Below are positions 53,699 to 62,440 of a stretch of DNA of 64,000 bases, piece by piece (the stretch's first letter is position 1; each line of letters opens with the position of its first letter). The translations under genes and the position numbers were made by a program. The stretch covers positions 4,245,001-4,309,000 of the forward strand of contig NZ_CP068230.1 in the NCBI RefSeq assembly GCF_009183365.2, written 5' to 3'. The notes under the pieces were generated by a model. It searched no databases. It was not told the DNA's origin and worked only from the letters and a program-made list of their open reading frames with translations. This stretch comes from Shewanella algae (GTDB taxonomy: Bacteria; Pseudomonadota; Gammaproteobacteria; Enterobacterales; Shewanellaceae).

Positions 53699-53872
53699 AG
53701 TCAAGCCTGGGCGAAACATCAAAAAGATATGGCTGTCCTGTCTTCCTTGTGGGCGAAACATCAAAAAGATATGGCTGTCCTGTCTTCCTTGGCTGTCCTG
53801 TCTTCCTTGGTCTTCTTCTCTGTTTAGTCGAGGGTGTGTGAAACATCAAAAAGATCTGGCTGTCTTGTCTTT
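53699..53872. repeat. ~45-bp dispersed repeats, three tandem copies (C1, C2, D)
   Basis: TGGGCGAAACATCAAAAAGA occurs at 53708 and again at 53750 (period 42 bp). An 18-bp piece (GGCTGTCCTGTCTTCCTT) is repeated once more at 53791, and a variant GTGTGAAACATCAAAAAGAT follows from about 53836. They lie just upstream of the transposase gene. The rest of the 53659-54020 gap shows no gene. Confidence 0.88.
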
Positions 53873-54020
53873 CTTTACCAGCGGCTCAATTAACAGCACA
53901 AACCCTGATGGAACCTGCTTATCTGGGATTGATTTGATCTACAAGGCCATTGCTGCACCCAAGGGGGGAGCTAAGATTTAGGGCCGAGCCCCTGTTGGTT
54001 GGAAACCATAAACAGTCGAG

Positions 54021-54545
54021 ATGAGTAATGATATGTTAACAGAGCAACAACACAAATTTATTCTGAGTGAAGTATCACAACCCGTGATTACCATTGCCCG
54101 CGAGGTCGATTTTGCCGAGCGCTATGCCTCCATGTTGGTGCGCTTTCCTAAACTCCCTGGCGATTTTAATCCTAAGGTGCCGACGGAGCGTCGACAGGCA
54201 TTGGTTGCCCAGTTCCCTTACCCGATTCGCTTTTACAAAAGCGAGGGGGGATATTACAAGCTAAATGCCAAAAAGTTCGCCTACCCCCATATGAGGCTTA
54301 TGATGGAGATGCTGCAGTGGGTAGTGTTCAACTTTGACTTGTGGCGTGAAGATAAGCGAATTGGTGGCGGCACTTATCAACAGATTGCCGTGGCGGAGCG
54401 GTTAGCGCGAGGTGAAAAGATAGATTGGGATAAAGACTGGCGTACACAACACCAGCCATGGTGCTATAACGAAACACAATTACAAACTGTGCTAACAGAA
54501 AGTTTTGCGCTATTTGATGACCTTTGCAAACAATTACCGGATTAG
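54021..54545 (+). CDS. Hypothetical protein inside the island
   Basis: 174 residues, the only plus-strand non-IS gene in the island. Soluble, mixed helical, with TEQQHKFILSEVSQPVITIA, ERRQALVAQFPYPIRFYKSE and RLMMEMLQWVVFNFDLWRED. Start ATG 54021 has weak GTCGAG upstream. No recognised family; not obviously toxin or immunity. It sits between repeat copy D and the broken transposase copy, as a possible cargo gene. Confidence 0.65.
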   Translation: MSNDMLTEQQHKFILSEVSQPVITIAREVDFAERYASMLVRFPKLPGDFNPKVPTERRQALVAQFPYPIRFYKSEGGYYKLNAKKFAYPHMRLMMEMLQWVVFNFDLWREDKRIGGGTYQQIAVAERLARGEKIDWDKDWRTQHQPWCYNETQLQTVLTESFALFDDLCKQLPD

Positions 54546-54717
54546 TCATTTGATGCGGGTTAACTGTTTGCTGGCAAGCTGATTGGCATTGATTGGTTTA
54601 AGTCTAACGGGCTGCACCTTATTACCATACCAGGCTTCTGATGGTGTTAAACCCGGCTATCATGATATGCCATTACCCGGAGGTTGTATTGAGAAAGATT
54701 TGACTGTCCTGTCTTTT

Positions 54718-54829
54718 GCCCCGAGAGTGCATCTTCACCACACAAAAATGCCCTTCTAACGCAACGGTTAATCACGTGGTAAAAGGGCGTACTTTCAGCG
54801 TCTATCAACTGACGACGGGCTGTGGTCAT
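54718..54829 (-). pseudogene. 5' fragment of the HUH transposase gene
   Basis: The first 37 codons are nearly identical to the intact gene at 52669-53658 (through AFLCGEDALSG) and then end abruptly in unrelated sequence at about 54717. About 85 bp of upstream DNA is also shared with the intact copy, up to and including a ~45-bp repeat. A truncated ~45-bp repeat (54691-54716) abuts the break. Confidence 0.9.
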
Positions 54830-54867
54830 GGCCAACCTCGACTGAGCTTTGATGGGTATTCAAAACC

Positions 54868-54918
54868 TAGTCTAGGCTGTGTGAAACATCAAAAAGATAT
54901 GGCTGTCCTATCTTTTCG
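54868..54918. repeat. ~45-bp dispersed repeat, copy E
   Basis: TAGTCTAGGCTGTGTGAAAC, ATCAAAAAGATATGGCTGTC and CTATCTTTT. The next gene's stop codon (54919-54921) lies at its right-hand edge. Confidence 0.85.
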
Positions 54919-55431
54919 CTATCTTTTCGATGGGCAGAGAAAAGAACCTACTAACGGTTCTTCCACAACCTCACACTCTAGCGTTCCATTTACGGAGAGT
55001 TTAAGCTGGTTCAAAGGTGTACAACATTCATTTTCAGGCGCTATGGAGTTTTCGACTTGGTACTTAAAAATGTTGTCGCTATCTTGCGTATAAGTAAACT
55101 CACATCCCGAAAATTCACCATTATTGCTATCGTCAAGAACCATACAATAACGTGTAACTACCTGAAATCTGTCTTCAAGCTCGGTAAAAGTTTGAGAGAC
55201 AATATCAACATGCCCCTCGTAGCATTCGAATATGGTCTCTATAAATTCACGTTCGTTCAAAAAAGAACCACTCATATTTATTGGTCGAAAATAAATATAG
55301 GGGCGGCAAAGGACACTATTATTGTAGCGAAAGACAACGCTAAGCTCGTCTTCCCCTATGTATTCGTAATCATTTTTATTCAAAGTTATATGCTGCGTAA
55401 AGTACGCTAATTTGAGCATTGTATCTTTCAC
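54919..55431 (-). CDS. Hypothetical island protein, possible immunity gene
   Basis: 170 residues if begun at GTG 55431, 166 from ATG 55419; neither has a strong ribosome site. Acidic, low GC, beta-rich, with several Cys (FSGCEFTYTQ, ENECCTPLN). No known family. Its stop codon abuts repeat copy E, and its 5' side is followed after 107 bp by the second ~220-bp repeat. This is the same arrangement as the 51770/52201 pair, which is why an immunity role is suspected. Confidence 0.55.
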   Translation of the reverse strand: MKDTMLKLAYFTQHITLNKNDYEYIGEDELSVVFRYNNSVLCRPYIYFRPINMSGSFLNEREFIETIFECYEGHVDIVSQTFTELEDRFQVVTRYCMVLDDSNNGEFSGCEFTYTQDSDNIFKYQVENSIAPENECCTPLNQLKLSVNGTLECEVVEEPLVGSFLCPSKR

Positions 55432-55538
55432 TATCTAATACCTTTACTTAGAGCTAACAACGGCTTCAGGAGAATTTTCACATAACGCCCTGTTCTAAGG
55501 AATCCCCAGATAATTCCCTTTTTATTCAATTCAGTCAC

Positions 55539-55757
55539 AATATACAGGGCATCCTAAACACTTTCTGAGCTGCAAGAAAGCCCGCTGCAAGGTGTCAGTC
55601 TCTGATAAATAACGACGGATTTTTGGAAATGAGACTCTCTGAGACGCTCACTTTCGGAGGTTCATGCAGAATTGTCCTTGCCAGGCCTGCCTGCGGCAGG
55701 CTTAAGCCTGTTTCTGCAAAGATCACAAACGATTTAGATTAATAGGGATGCATTTGC
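55539..55757. repeat. ~220-bp direct repeat, copy 2
   Basis: Second copy of 52470-52690, including palindrome CAGGCTTAAGCCTG at 55697-55710 and the last few codons of the transposase. No transposase body follows: the sequence runs into the tldD 3' flank. The remaining bases of the 55432-55857 gap show no gene. Confidence 0.85.
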
Positions 55758-55857
55758 TCCAAGACTTTCTGCCGCCACAGCGGCTATCACTTTGCCAAGA
55801 GCAATGCAGGAACCAGCGCTAAATTCAGCTGCCGAATCAGGGATTCGGCAGCATTTC

Positions 55858-57306
55858 TCAGGCTGTACCACCGACCGTCAGACGGTCCAGTTTAAGCGTT
55901 GGCTGCCCAACCCCGACCGGGACACTCTGGCCGTCTTTACCGCAGACGCCGACGCCTTTGTCGAGTTCAAGATCTGTGCCCACCATGGAGATCTGCCCCA
56001 TGGCTTCCGGGCCGTTGCCTATCAGGGTCGCGCCCTTCACCGGACTGGTGATCTCGCCGTTTTCAATCAGGTAGGCTTCAGAGGCCGAGAACACAAACTT
56101 ACCCGAGGTGATATCCACCTGACCGCCACCGAAGTTGGGGGCGTAGAGGCCTTTTTTCACCGACTTGATAATATCGGCGGGCGCCGACTCACCGGCCAGC
56201 ATATAGGTGTTGGTCATCCGCGGCATAGGCAAGTGAGCGTATGATTCGCGGCGGCCATTCCCGGTGGGCTTTTGCCCCATCAGGCGGGCATTGAGTTTGT
56301 CCTGCATATAACCCTTGAGAATGCCGTTCTCAATCAACACTGTCTTGTGCGCCGGGGTACCTTCATCATCTATGGTCAGCGAGCCACGGCGGTTTTCCAG
56401 CGTGCCATCGTCCACCACAGTGACCAACTTGGAGGCCACCTGCTGGCCAATCTTACCGCTGAAGGCGCTGCTGCCCTTACGGTTGAAGTCACCTTCCAGG
56501 CCGTGGCCAACCGCTTCATGCAACAAGACTCCAGGCCAACCAGCGCCCAGTACCACAGGCATTTCACCGGCAGGGGCGTCTATCGCCTGCAGGTTGACCT
56601 GTGCCTGACGCACGGCCTCGCGGGCAAAGGCAAAACACATGGGCAAGCCGTCATCAGCGGCAGCCATCAGGGTTTGATAGTGGTGACGACCACCGCCACC
56701 GGCACCGCCCCGTTCACGGCGACCGTTTTCTTCGAGGATCACAGAGCAGTTGAAGCGTACCAGCGGCCGGATATCCGCCGCCAGAGTACCATCGCTGGCA
56801 GCTACCAGTATCTCTTCATGCACTCCGGCCAAGCTGACCACCACTTGAATGATGCGACTATCCAGGCTGCGGATATAGGCATCCGCTTCCTTGAGCAGGG
56901 CAATTTTACGGCCCTCTTCCAGTGCCGCTATCGGATCTTCACTCAGATACAGCGCCTTGGCGCCGCGGCGCTTCCAGGCCTGAGTTTGATAGCTGCCCCC
57001 AGTCTGGGCTATGCCTCTGGCGGCATCGGCGGCGGCGGCCAAGGCCTTGGGGGTTATCTCATCGGCGTAGGCGAAACCTGTCTTTTCACCACTGATGGCT
57101 CGGACACCGACACCGCGCTCAATATGAAAACTGCCTTCCTTGACTATGCCATCTTCCAGCACCCAGGTTTCATGACGGCTGCCCTGAAAATAGAGATCGG
57201 AAAAATCCACCTGGTGTTGGTGGATTCGCTCCAGGTAAGTTTGCAGATCGTCGAGGTGCAGTCCCTCTTGCAGTAAACTCTGTCCCACTTGGGTTAAAAA
57301 TGGCAT
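55858..57306 (-). CDS. tldD: Metalloprotease TldD
   Basis: 482 residues of the U62 family with the zinc motif [11 protein letters not shown] near residue 265 and the TldD end motif [18 protein letters not shown]. Partner of PmbA/TldE (35007). The complex threads and cleaves unfolded peptides. It is the last gene of rng-yhdP-nit-tldD, 36 bp after nit. The accessory island starts about 100 bp beyond its stop. Confidence 0.95.
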   Translation of the reverse strand: MPFLTQVGQSLLQEGLHLDDLQTYLERIHQHQVDFSDLYFQGSRHETWVLEDGIVKEGSFHIERGVGVRAISGEKTGFAYADEITPKALAAAADAARGIAQTGGSYQTQAWKRRGAKALYLSEDPIAALEEGRKIALLKEADAYIRSLDSRIIQVVVSLAGVHEEILVAASDGTLAADIRPLVRFNCSVILEENGRRERGGAGGGGRHHYQTLMAAADDGLPMCFAFAREAVRQAQVNLQAIDAPAGEMPVVLGAGWPGVLLHEAVGHGLEGDFNRKGSSAFSGKIGQQVASKLVTVVDDGTLENRRGSLTIDDEGTPAHKTVLIENGILKGYMQDKLNARLMGQKPTGNGRRESYAHLPMPRMTNTYMLAGESAPADIIKSVKKGLYAPNFGGGQVDITSGKFVFSASEAYLIENGEITSPVKGATLIGNGPEAMGQISMVGTDLELDKGVGVCGKDGQSVPVGVGQPTLKLDRLTVGGTA

Positions 57307-57342
57307 TGGGTCTCTCTCAATCCGGCCCTGTGGCCTTGTTGG

Positions 57343-58188
57343 TTAGTTCCGCTTGCCGTCGCCCAGTTGCGGCGGCAAAAATCTATTGTGTGTCTCTACG
57401 GGCATGGCGCTGCGCACCCGCGCTAACTCGGCCTTGTCCAAACGCGCCTGCACCCAGCCTGTGCCTTCGGCCTTCTGCGCCAGAATGCGTCCCCAAGGGT
57501 CGACTATCATGCTCTGGCCCCAGGTCTCGCGGCTTCCTTGATTATGCTGGCCCCATTGCGCCGCCGCCAGTATAAAACACTGGGTTTCTATCGCCCTGGC
57601 TCTGAGCAGCACTTCCCAGTGCGCCTCGCCTGTCACCTTGGTAAAGGCCGAGGGCAAGGCGATGATCTCGGCACCTTGCAGACGCAGCGCCCGAAACAGA
57701 TCCGGGAAACGCAGATCATAACAGATAGCCAGGCCGATGCGGCCAAAAGGGGTATCCACCACGCTTATCCGCTCACCCGGGCAAAAGGTATCGCTCTCGC
57801 GGTATTGGCCTGTACCGTCGGTCACTTCCGCGTCAAACAGATGCAGTTTGTCGTAGTCGCCGAGTACCTGCCCCTGATCATTAAACAGATAACAGCGGCT
57901 GTAAACCCGCCCATCGCCACTGGCTACCGGAATAGAGCCGGCCAGCAGGAATACCTGAAATTGGGTGGCAAGTTCGGCCAGTTGCCGTTTGAGCGGGCTT
58001 TGCCCAGGCTCACCGGCCCAGGCCAACTGCATGCTCTCATGGCCGCCGAACAGCAGGCTGCACTCGGGCAGCACCACGAGTTGGGGTTCATTATCTTGGC
58101 GGGGAAGAGTCTCAAGCTGCGAGACGATAAATTGCAGGTTCTGTTCCGGCTCGCGGCAACTCTGACACTGTAGCAGACTGACTTGCAT
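57343..58188 (-). CDS. Nitrilase-superfamily amidase (deaminated glutathione amidase type)
   Basis: 281 residues with the complete nitrilase triad: Glu in VLPECSLLFGG, Lys in DYDKLHLFD and Cys in AICYDLRFPDLFR. The ESDTFCPGERISVVDTPFGRIG segment is typical of the Nit1/YbeM branch that hydrolyses deaminated glutathione, a metabolite-repair role. The start lies 77 nt inside yhdP, so it is co-transcribed; this gene is inserted between yhdP and tldD relative to E. coli. Confidence 0.88.
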   Translation of the reverse strand: MQVSLLQCQSCREPEQNLQFIVSQLETLPRQDNEPQLVVLPECSLLFGGHESMQLAWAGEPGQSPLKRQLAELATQFQVFLLAGSIPVASGDGRVYSRCYLFNDQGQVLGDYDKLHLFDAEVTDGTGQYRESDTFCPGERISVVDTPFGRIGLAICYDLRFPDLFRALRLQGAEIIALPSAFTKVTGEAHWEVLLRARAIETQCFILAAAQWGQHNQGSRETWGQSMIVDPWGRILAQKAEGTGWVQARLDKAELARVRSAMPVETHNRFLPPQLGDGKRN

Positions 58189-61100
58189 GTTCGACTTCCT
58201 GTTTCACTGGCACTTCTGTCTTGGGTTCACTCGGCGATTTGAGCGGCAGCGGCGTGACTTTATCGGCTTGAGGCAAAGGTTTTTCGGTCTCAGCGCCACC
58301 CTCTTCAACAGCCCTCTCTTGGTCGCTGTTAAGCACTTTGGCTTTGTTGTCCTTGGCTTGATCGCCTTGGCCTGCATCCGTGGCCGCAGGCTCATCGTCC
58401 TGCACTTGAGTCTGTCCTTTCCCAGGCGCCGACTTGGGTTGCCGTGGCAGTACAGACTCAGGGATCTCTATCTCTTTGCTCTTTCGCTCCAACTCTTCCA
58501 GCTTGGGCTCTGACATGGTGCCGGTCAAGCGGAAACGTATCTCTGAAATAATCTCAATCACGGGTTCCAGCACCTTGGTCAGGGCAAAAGCCCCCAGGCC
58601 CATGGTCCAGGCGCTGGTACTGAGCAGCACAACAGTCGGCACGCTGGAGGCCAGTTGCGGCACAAAGCGAATATCATAGTTGAGGCTCTCGGTAACCAGA
58701 TCGGTATAGCCGCGCACCTTCATGTTACCGGCAATGGCGTCCATCTCGGTATTGGTGGTCTTGAGCACCCCGTTCTCCAGGGTCAGATCGCCGCCAAAGG
58801 AGTTGTAATACAGGCCCTTGCCAAACACATCGGTAAAGTCCAGTGACAACTTGCGTAAAAGCGAGTCCAGACTGAACAGGGAGAAGATCCGCGCCCCCTT
58901 GTCACTGAGCTGTTCGATATGCCCCTTGCCGAGATCGAAACGAACTTTACCGCTGAGGCTCTCCAGATTAAACGCCAGCGGTGCACCCAGCCAGTTGAGC
59001 TCGGCCCTGACCTCCAGCGGCGAGTCTTTCACGCCGGGATCCAGTCCCAAGCGAGTAGCCAACAGATCAAATTTATCTCCCTTGAGATTGAGTTCAACCT
59101 GGGTCCGGTTGTTACCGTCACGGCTCAGCCATTCACCCTTGCCCTGCAAACTGGCATCATCGCTGCTGAGCGCCAAGGTCTGGATCTGATAGCCCGTCGC
59201 CGACGGGTTGGCTTGCAACAACAAACGCCCCAGCGCCATATCCTGATAGCGGAAATCATCCACCTCCACCGCCAGCGGCGGCAGGTCACTGCCCTGAGGC
59301 AGGTCACTGCCCTGAGGCAGACGGGTTTCAGGCTCGGGCTCGGATTGCGCTTTGGAATCGGGCTCAGCCGCTGCTGCCGCTATCGGATTTAGATACAGGC
59401 GCGATGCCACCAGCTTCAATCCCTGGCTGTACCAATCCGGGTAGATCTCTACCCGACCGGAAAACTCCGGCGACAGTCCCTCTATCTGCCAGGCATGCTC
59501 TCCGGGGCGGGCACTGAGTTGCAACTCGGTAAAGCGCTGCCCCAGTAGCTCAAGCTGTTTCACTCTGGCCTCTATCCCCTTGAGCGGAGGGAAGAAGGCC
59601 TTGTCGGCTGCAATGCTTGTGGTGTCGGCCGTGCTCTCGGTTTGAGTCTCTGCCTGGGTCTTAGCTTGAGTCACGGCTTGAACTGCTGTTTGGCTCTCGG
59701 TAGCTGCCTTTTTGTCATGATTGCCACCGCCGATAAAGGCGTTGATCAGCGGCTGCCACTGGGCAAAATCCACCTCATCCAGGGCCAGCCGTAAGTGACC
59801 ATCCTGTTTTTGCAACTGATCGCCGCTGCGATAGAGGCGCCCCAGCAGCAGGTCATAGTGTTTCAGGCCCTTACCTGAATCGGCGTCAAAGCCACCCCAG
59901 AATTCGGCCTTATCCCCCAGACGCACGCCCAGGGAGCTGGTCTTGTTGTCACCGAGCAGCTCGGCCTTGAGCGTCAGCGCCTGCCCAGATGCCTTTTGAT
60001 AAGGCGGCGGCAACAGCAACTCTGTCTGCTTGAGATTGGCATTAACATTGGCTTGAATTCGATAGCCTATCTCATCAAAGATCAGCTTAAGATTCCCCTG
60101 CCAATCCAACGCGCCCTGATAAAAATCGCTTAAAGGATTGTCCAGCTCGGACGGTAAGTTGGCGAGGTTCCACTGGCCCTTGAGCCTGGCATTGAGCCCC
60201 ATATTCTGGTTGACCTTGCCGGTATCAAAACCAAACTGCAACGGCTGGCCGAACAGGCTGGCACTCAAGCCTTCGCCCTTGACCACCTCGTTATGAAAAC
60301 TCACCTTGCCGCTGACCTTATCGAGCAGCACCCCGGGCTCACGGATATAAACCGGCACCCCGGCAAACTGGACTTCGCCCAGGATCTGCTCCTCTTCGCC
60401 TTCATAGAGCGGAATACTGAGATCCAGCTTGCCACTGACAGGCCCCTGAACCTGCACTACATCCAGGGTGATACCGACACTGTCTTTAAGCGGCGAGCGC
60501 TGCAACACCTCAGTAGCATCCTTGCCTTGAGTCGCCAGTTGCGCCTCGACCCGCAGCAGATTCCGGTGATCCATCTTGGGGATATAGACATGGGCGCCAT
60601 CGGCGGCCACATTCAACAGTTTGCCCTTGTTGACCCAGAGATCCATCCGGGCATTTTCAAACAGCGCCTTGAGACTTAAATCTGTCACCGCCGGCCAATC
60701 CGGCTGGAAGGCATATTCGGCATGGGTCAGATTGAAACCAGCCTGAAATACCCCGGAATGATCCTGATAGGGAAATCCGGCCAACTCACCGTGCCAGACC
60801 ACGGTGGCATCATCGCTGCGACCGGCCTTGATGGCGCCTTCCAGATAAGCGGCCAGCGACTCGCCCATGGCATGGCGCGGGAAATAACGCCCGGCATTGG
60901 CGGCGTTGAGCAGTTTGACCCGGGAAGACAGCGCCAGGTGTGGCTTGTCGGCCAGCAGCAAACGCATAGAGGCGTCCAGGCTGATGTCGTCATTGCCCAG
61001 ATGCAATGCCGGCACCATCAGCGCCTGACTGTCGAGCGAGAAGCCCAGCTCAAAGGCATCGGCGCGAAAACTGAGCGGCGCCTTGAAACCATCGCCAAAG

Positions 61101-62440
61101 TCCAGTTTATAATCCTGGCTAGGCAAGACTGCACTGAGAAAGTTGTTCCGCCATCCCAGGGAGAGATCGATTGGCGTGCTGCCGGGAATGGACTCGGCTG
61201 GCTGCCAGCTAACCCGCTCCAGCGCCACTTTGGCCTGCAGTTCACCGTCCTTGGGGCGATAGATAGCCAGAGGCCCGAGCTTGCCCTGAGGCTTGAGTTG
61301 CTGCCAGCTATAAAGGCCTTCCAAAGGCATGCCGGGAATAAGCGGCAACAGCGGCAACAGGCTATCGAGTTGCAGTTCATTCAGTTTACCGTAAAGCACC
61401 CCGGCGGTTTCCATGGCATGGAACTCCAGCTTGGGCCAAGGCTTGTCATTGGTTGCCAGTTTGAGCTCACTGCTGTCCAGGCGCCAGCCGTCGGCTATGG
61501 GCTGCCAGGCAATCACACCGCCATCTATGGCAAATTTCTGCGGCTCATCTCTGAGTGACCAGCGCAGCCAGCTGGGCAACAGCTTGATCACCCCGGATTC
61601 CAGGCCGCGGTTGGCAAAGCCTACCCAGGCCTCCAGGTTGACCACACCCTCCAGCGGCAACTTGGCCTGTGGGTTATAAGGGTTGGGTTGGCGCGAGGCC
61701 CACTTGCCGAGATCCAGCGACTGCGCCTGCAGATAGGCCTGGCCCTTGATGCTGCCCGGCTTGTAGCCATCGCCCTTGAGATCCAGCCTGAGAGTGAGTT
61801 GTTCGGTCGCCGTTGCCTGTTCATCCAGGTAGAGAGCGCCGCGGCCCTGGTGCAACTTGCCACTATTGCGCCAACTGAGGTCTCGTAGATGAATGGGGCG
61901 ATAATCATGGCTGCTGGACAACAGCTGCACACTGGCATCGCGGATAGAGAAACGGTCCAACTGCTCCAGCAGCAAGGCATAGAGCCAGTCGATATTGGTG
62001 GCAGGAGCTGGCTTGCTCACTGCCTCGGCAGCGCCGGTCGATTTCTGCCCCAGATGGTCCAGATCCAGCGCCAATTGCACCCCGTCGAAGATCACGTCTT
62101 CCACTTGCGGGCTGGCGGTCATCAGGCTCTGCCAGAAATCCAGTTTGACATCGACCTTGTCGACCATGAGTGTCACCGGCAAACGCTCCTGCGGCGGTAA
62201 CACCAAGTCCTCAACCGTCAGCGCCGGGCCGAAAGCCTGCCAACGGGCCGACAGATTGCCTATCTTGACCTCGACGCCATATTCGCGCTCAACATAGTCG
62301 GCCAGTTGCTGCTTGGCTTCATCCAGTTGCGGCAACAGCCCGCGGATGAGACTCACCATCAAGGCGAACAGTACCAAGGTCACGGCCAGGGTGCGCCAGC
62401 AATAGCGGCCGAAGGTTCGAGGGCAAAAAGACAGCCGCAC
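58112..62440 (-). CDS. yhdP: AsmA-like envelope lipid-transport protein YhdP
   Basis: 1442 residues, N-terminal membrane helix (TLAVTLVLFALMVSLIRGLL) and a very long periplasmic beta-rich region (DUF3971/AsmA-like), with C-terminal AsmA_2 pattern (LSLDFTDVFGKGLYYNSFGG). YhdP with TamB and YdbH moves phospholipid to the outer membrane in E. coli (established). It starts at a GTG sharing one base with the rng stop. Odd features: a Gln/Thr/Ala-rich insert near residues 910-945, a Glu/Pro-rich insert with tandem QGSDLP repeats near 1040, and a long Lys/Glu/Pro-rich tail after residue 1330. Confidence 0.93.
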   Translation of the reverse strand: MRLSFCPRTFGRYCWRTLAVTLVLFALMVSLIRGLLPQLDEAKQQLADYVEREYGVEVKIGNLSARWQAFGPALTVEDLVLPPQERLPVTLMVDKVDVKLDFWQSLMTASPQVEDVIFDGVQLALDLDHLGQKSTGAAEAVSKPAPATNIDWLYALLLEQLDRFSIRDASVQLLSSSHDYRPIHLRDLSWRNSGKLHQGRGALYLDEQATATEQLTLRLDLKGDGYKPGSIKGQAYLQAQSLDLGKWASRQPNPYNPQAKLPLEGVVNLEAWVGFANRGLESGVIKLLPSWLRWSLRDEPQKFAIDGGVIAWQPIADGWRLDSSELKLATNDKPWPKLEFHAMETAGVLYGKLNELQLDSLLPLLPLIPGMPLEGLYSWQQLKPQGKLGPLAIYRPKDGELQAKVALERVSWQPAESIPGSTPIDLSLGWRNNFLSAVLPSQDYKLDFGDGFKAPLSFRADAFELGFSLDSQALMVPALHLGNDDISLDASMRLLLADKPHLALSSRVKLLNAANAGRYFPRHAMGESLAAYLEGAIKAGRSDDATVVWHGELAGFPYQDHSGVFQAGFNLTHAEYAFQPDWPAVTDLSLKALFENARMDLWVNKGKLLNVAADGAHVYIPKMDHRNLLRVEAQLATQGKDATEVLQRSPLKDSVGITLDVVQVQGPVSGKLDLSIPLYEGEEEQILGEVQFAGVPVYIREPGVLLDKVSGKVSFHNEVVKGEGLSASLFGQPLQFGFDTGKVNQNMGLNARLKGQWNLANLPSELDNPLSDFYQGALDWQGNLKLIFDEIGYRIQANVNANLKQTELLLPPPYQKASGQALTLKAELLGDNKTSSLGVRLGDKAEFWGGFDADSGKGLKHYDLLLGRLYRSGDQLQKQDGHLRLALDEVDFAQWQPLINAFIGGGNHDKKAATESQTAVQAVTQAKTQAETQTESTADTTSIAADKAFFPPLKGIEARVKQLELLGQRFTELQLSARPGEHAWQIEGLSPEFSGRVEIYPDWYSQGLKLVASRLYLNPIAAAAAEPDSKAQSEPEPETRLPQGSDLPQGSDLPPLAVEVDDFRYQDMALGRLLLQANPSATGYQIQTLALSSDDASLQGKGEWLSRDGNNRTQVELNLKGDKFDLLATRLGLDPGVKDSPLEVRAELNWLGAPLAFNLESLSGKVRFDLGKGHIEQLSDKGARIFSLFSLDSLLRKLSLDFTDVFGKGLYYNSFGGDLTLENGVLKTTNTEMDAIAGNMKVRGYTDLVTESLNYDIRFVPQLASSVPTVVLLSTSAWTMGLGAFALTKVLEPVIEIISEIRFRLTGTMSEPKLEELERKSKEIEIPESVLPRQPKSAPGKGQTQVQDDEPAATDAGQGDQAKDNKAKVLNSDQERAVEEGGAETEKPLPQADKVTPLPLKSPSEPKTEVPVKQEVEHASQSATVSELPRAGTEPAIYRLAA

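Noticed and set aside
53699..53872. CRISPR-like tandem repeats
   Set aside because: Spacing is 42 bp or irregular with almost no spacer sequence, repeats are imperfect, and no cas genes are near.
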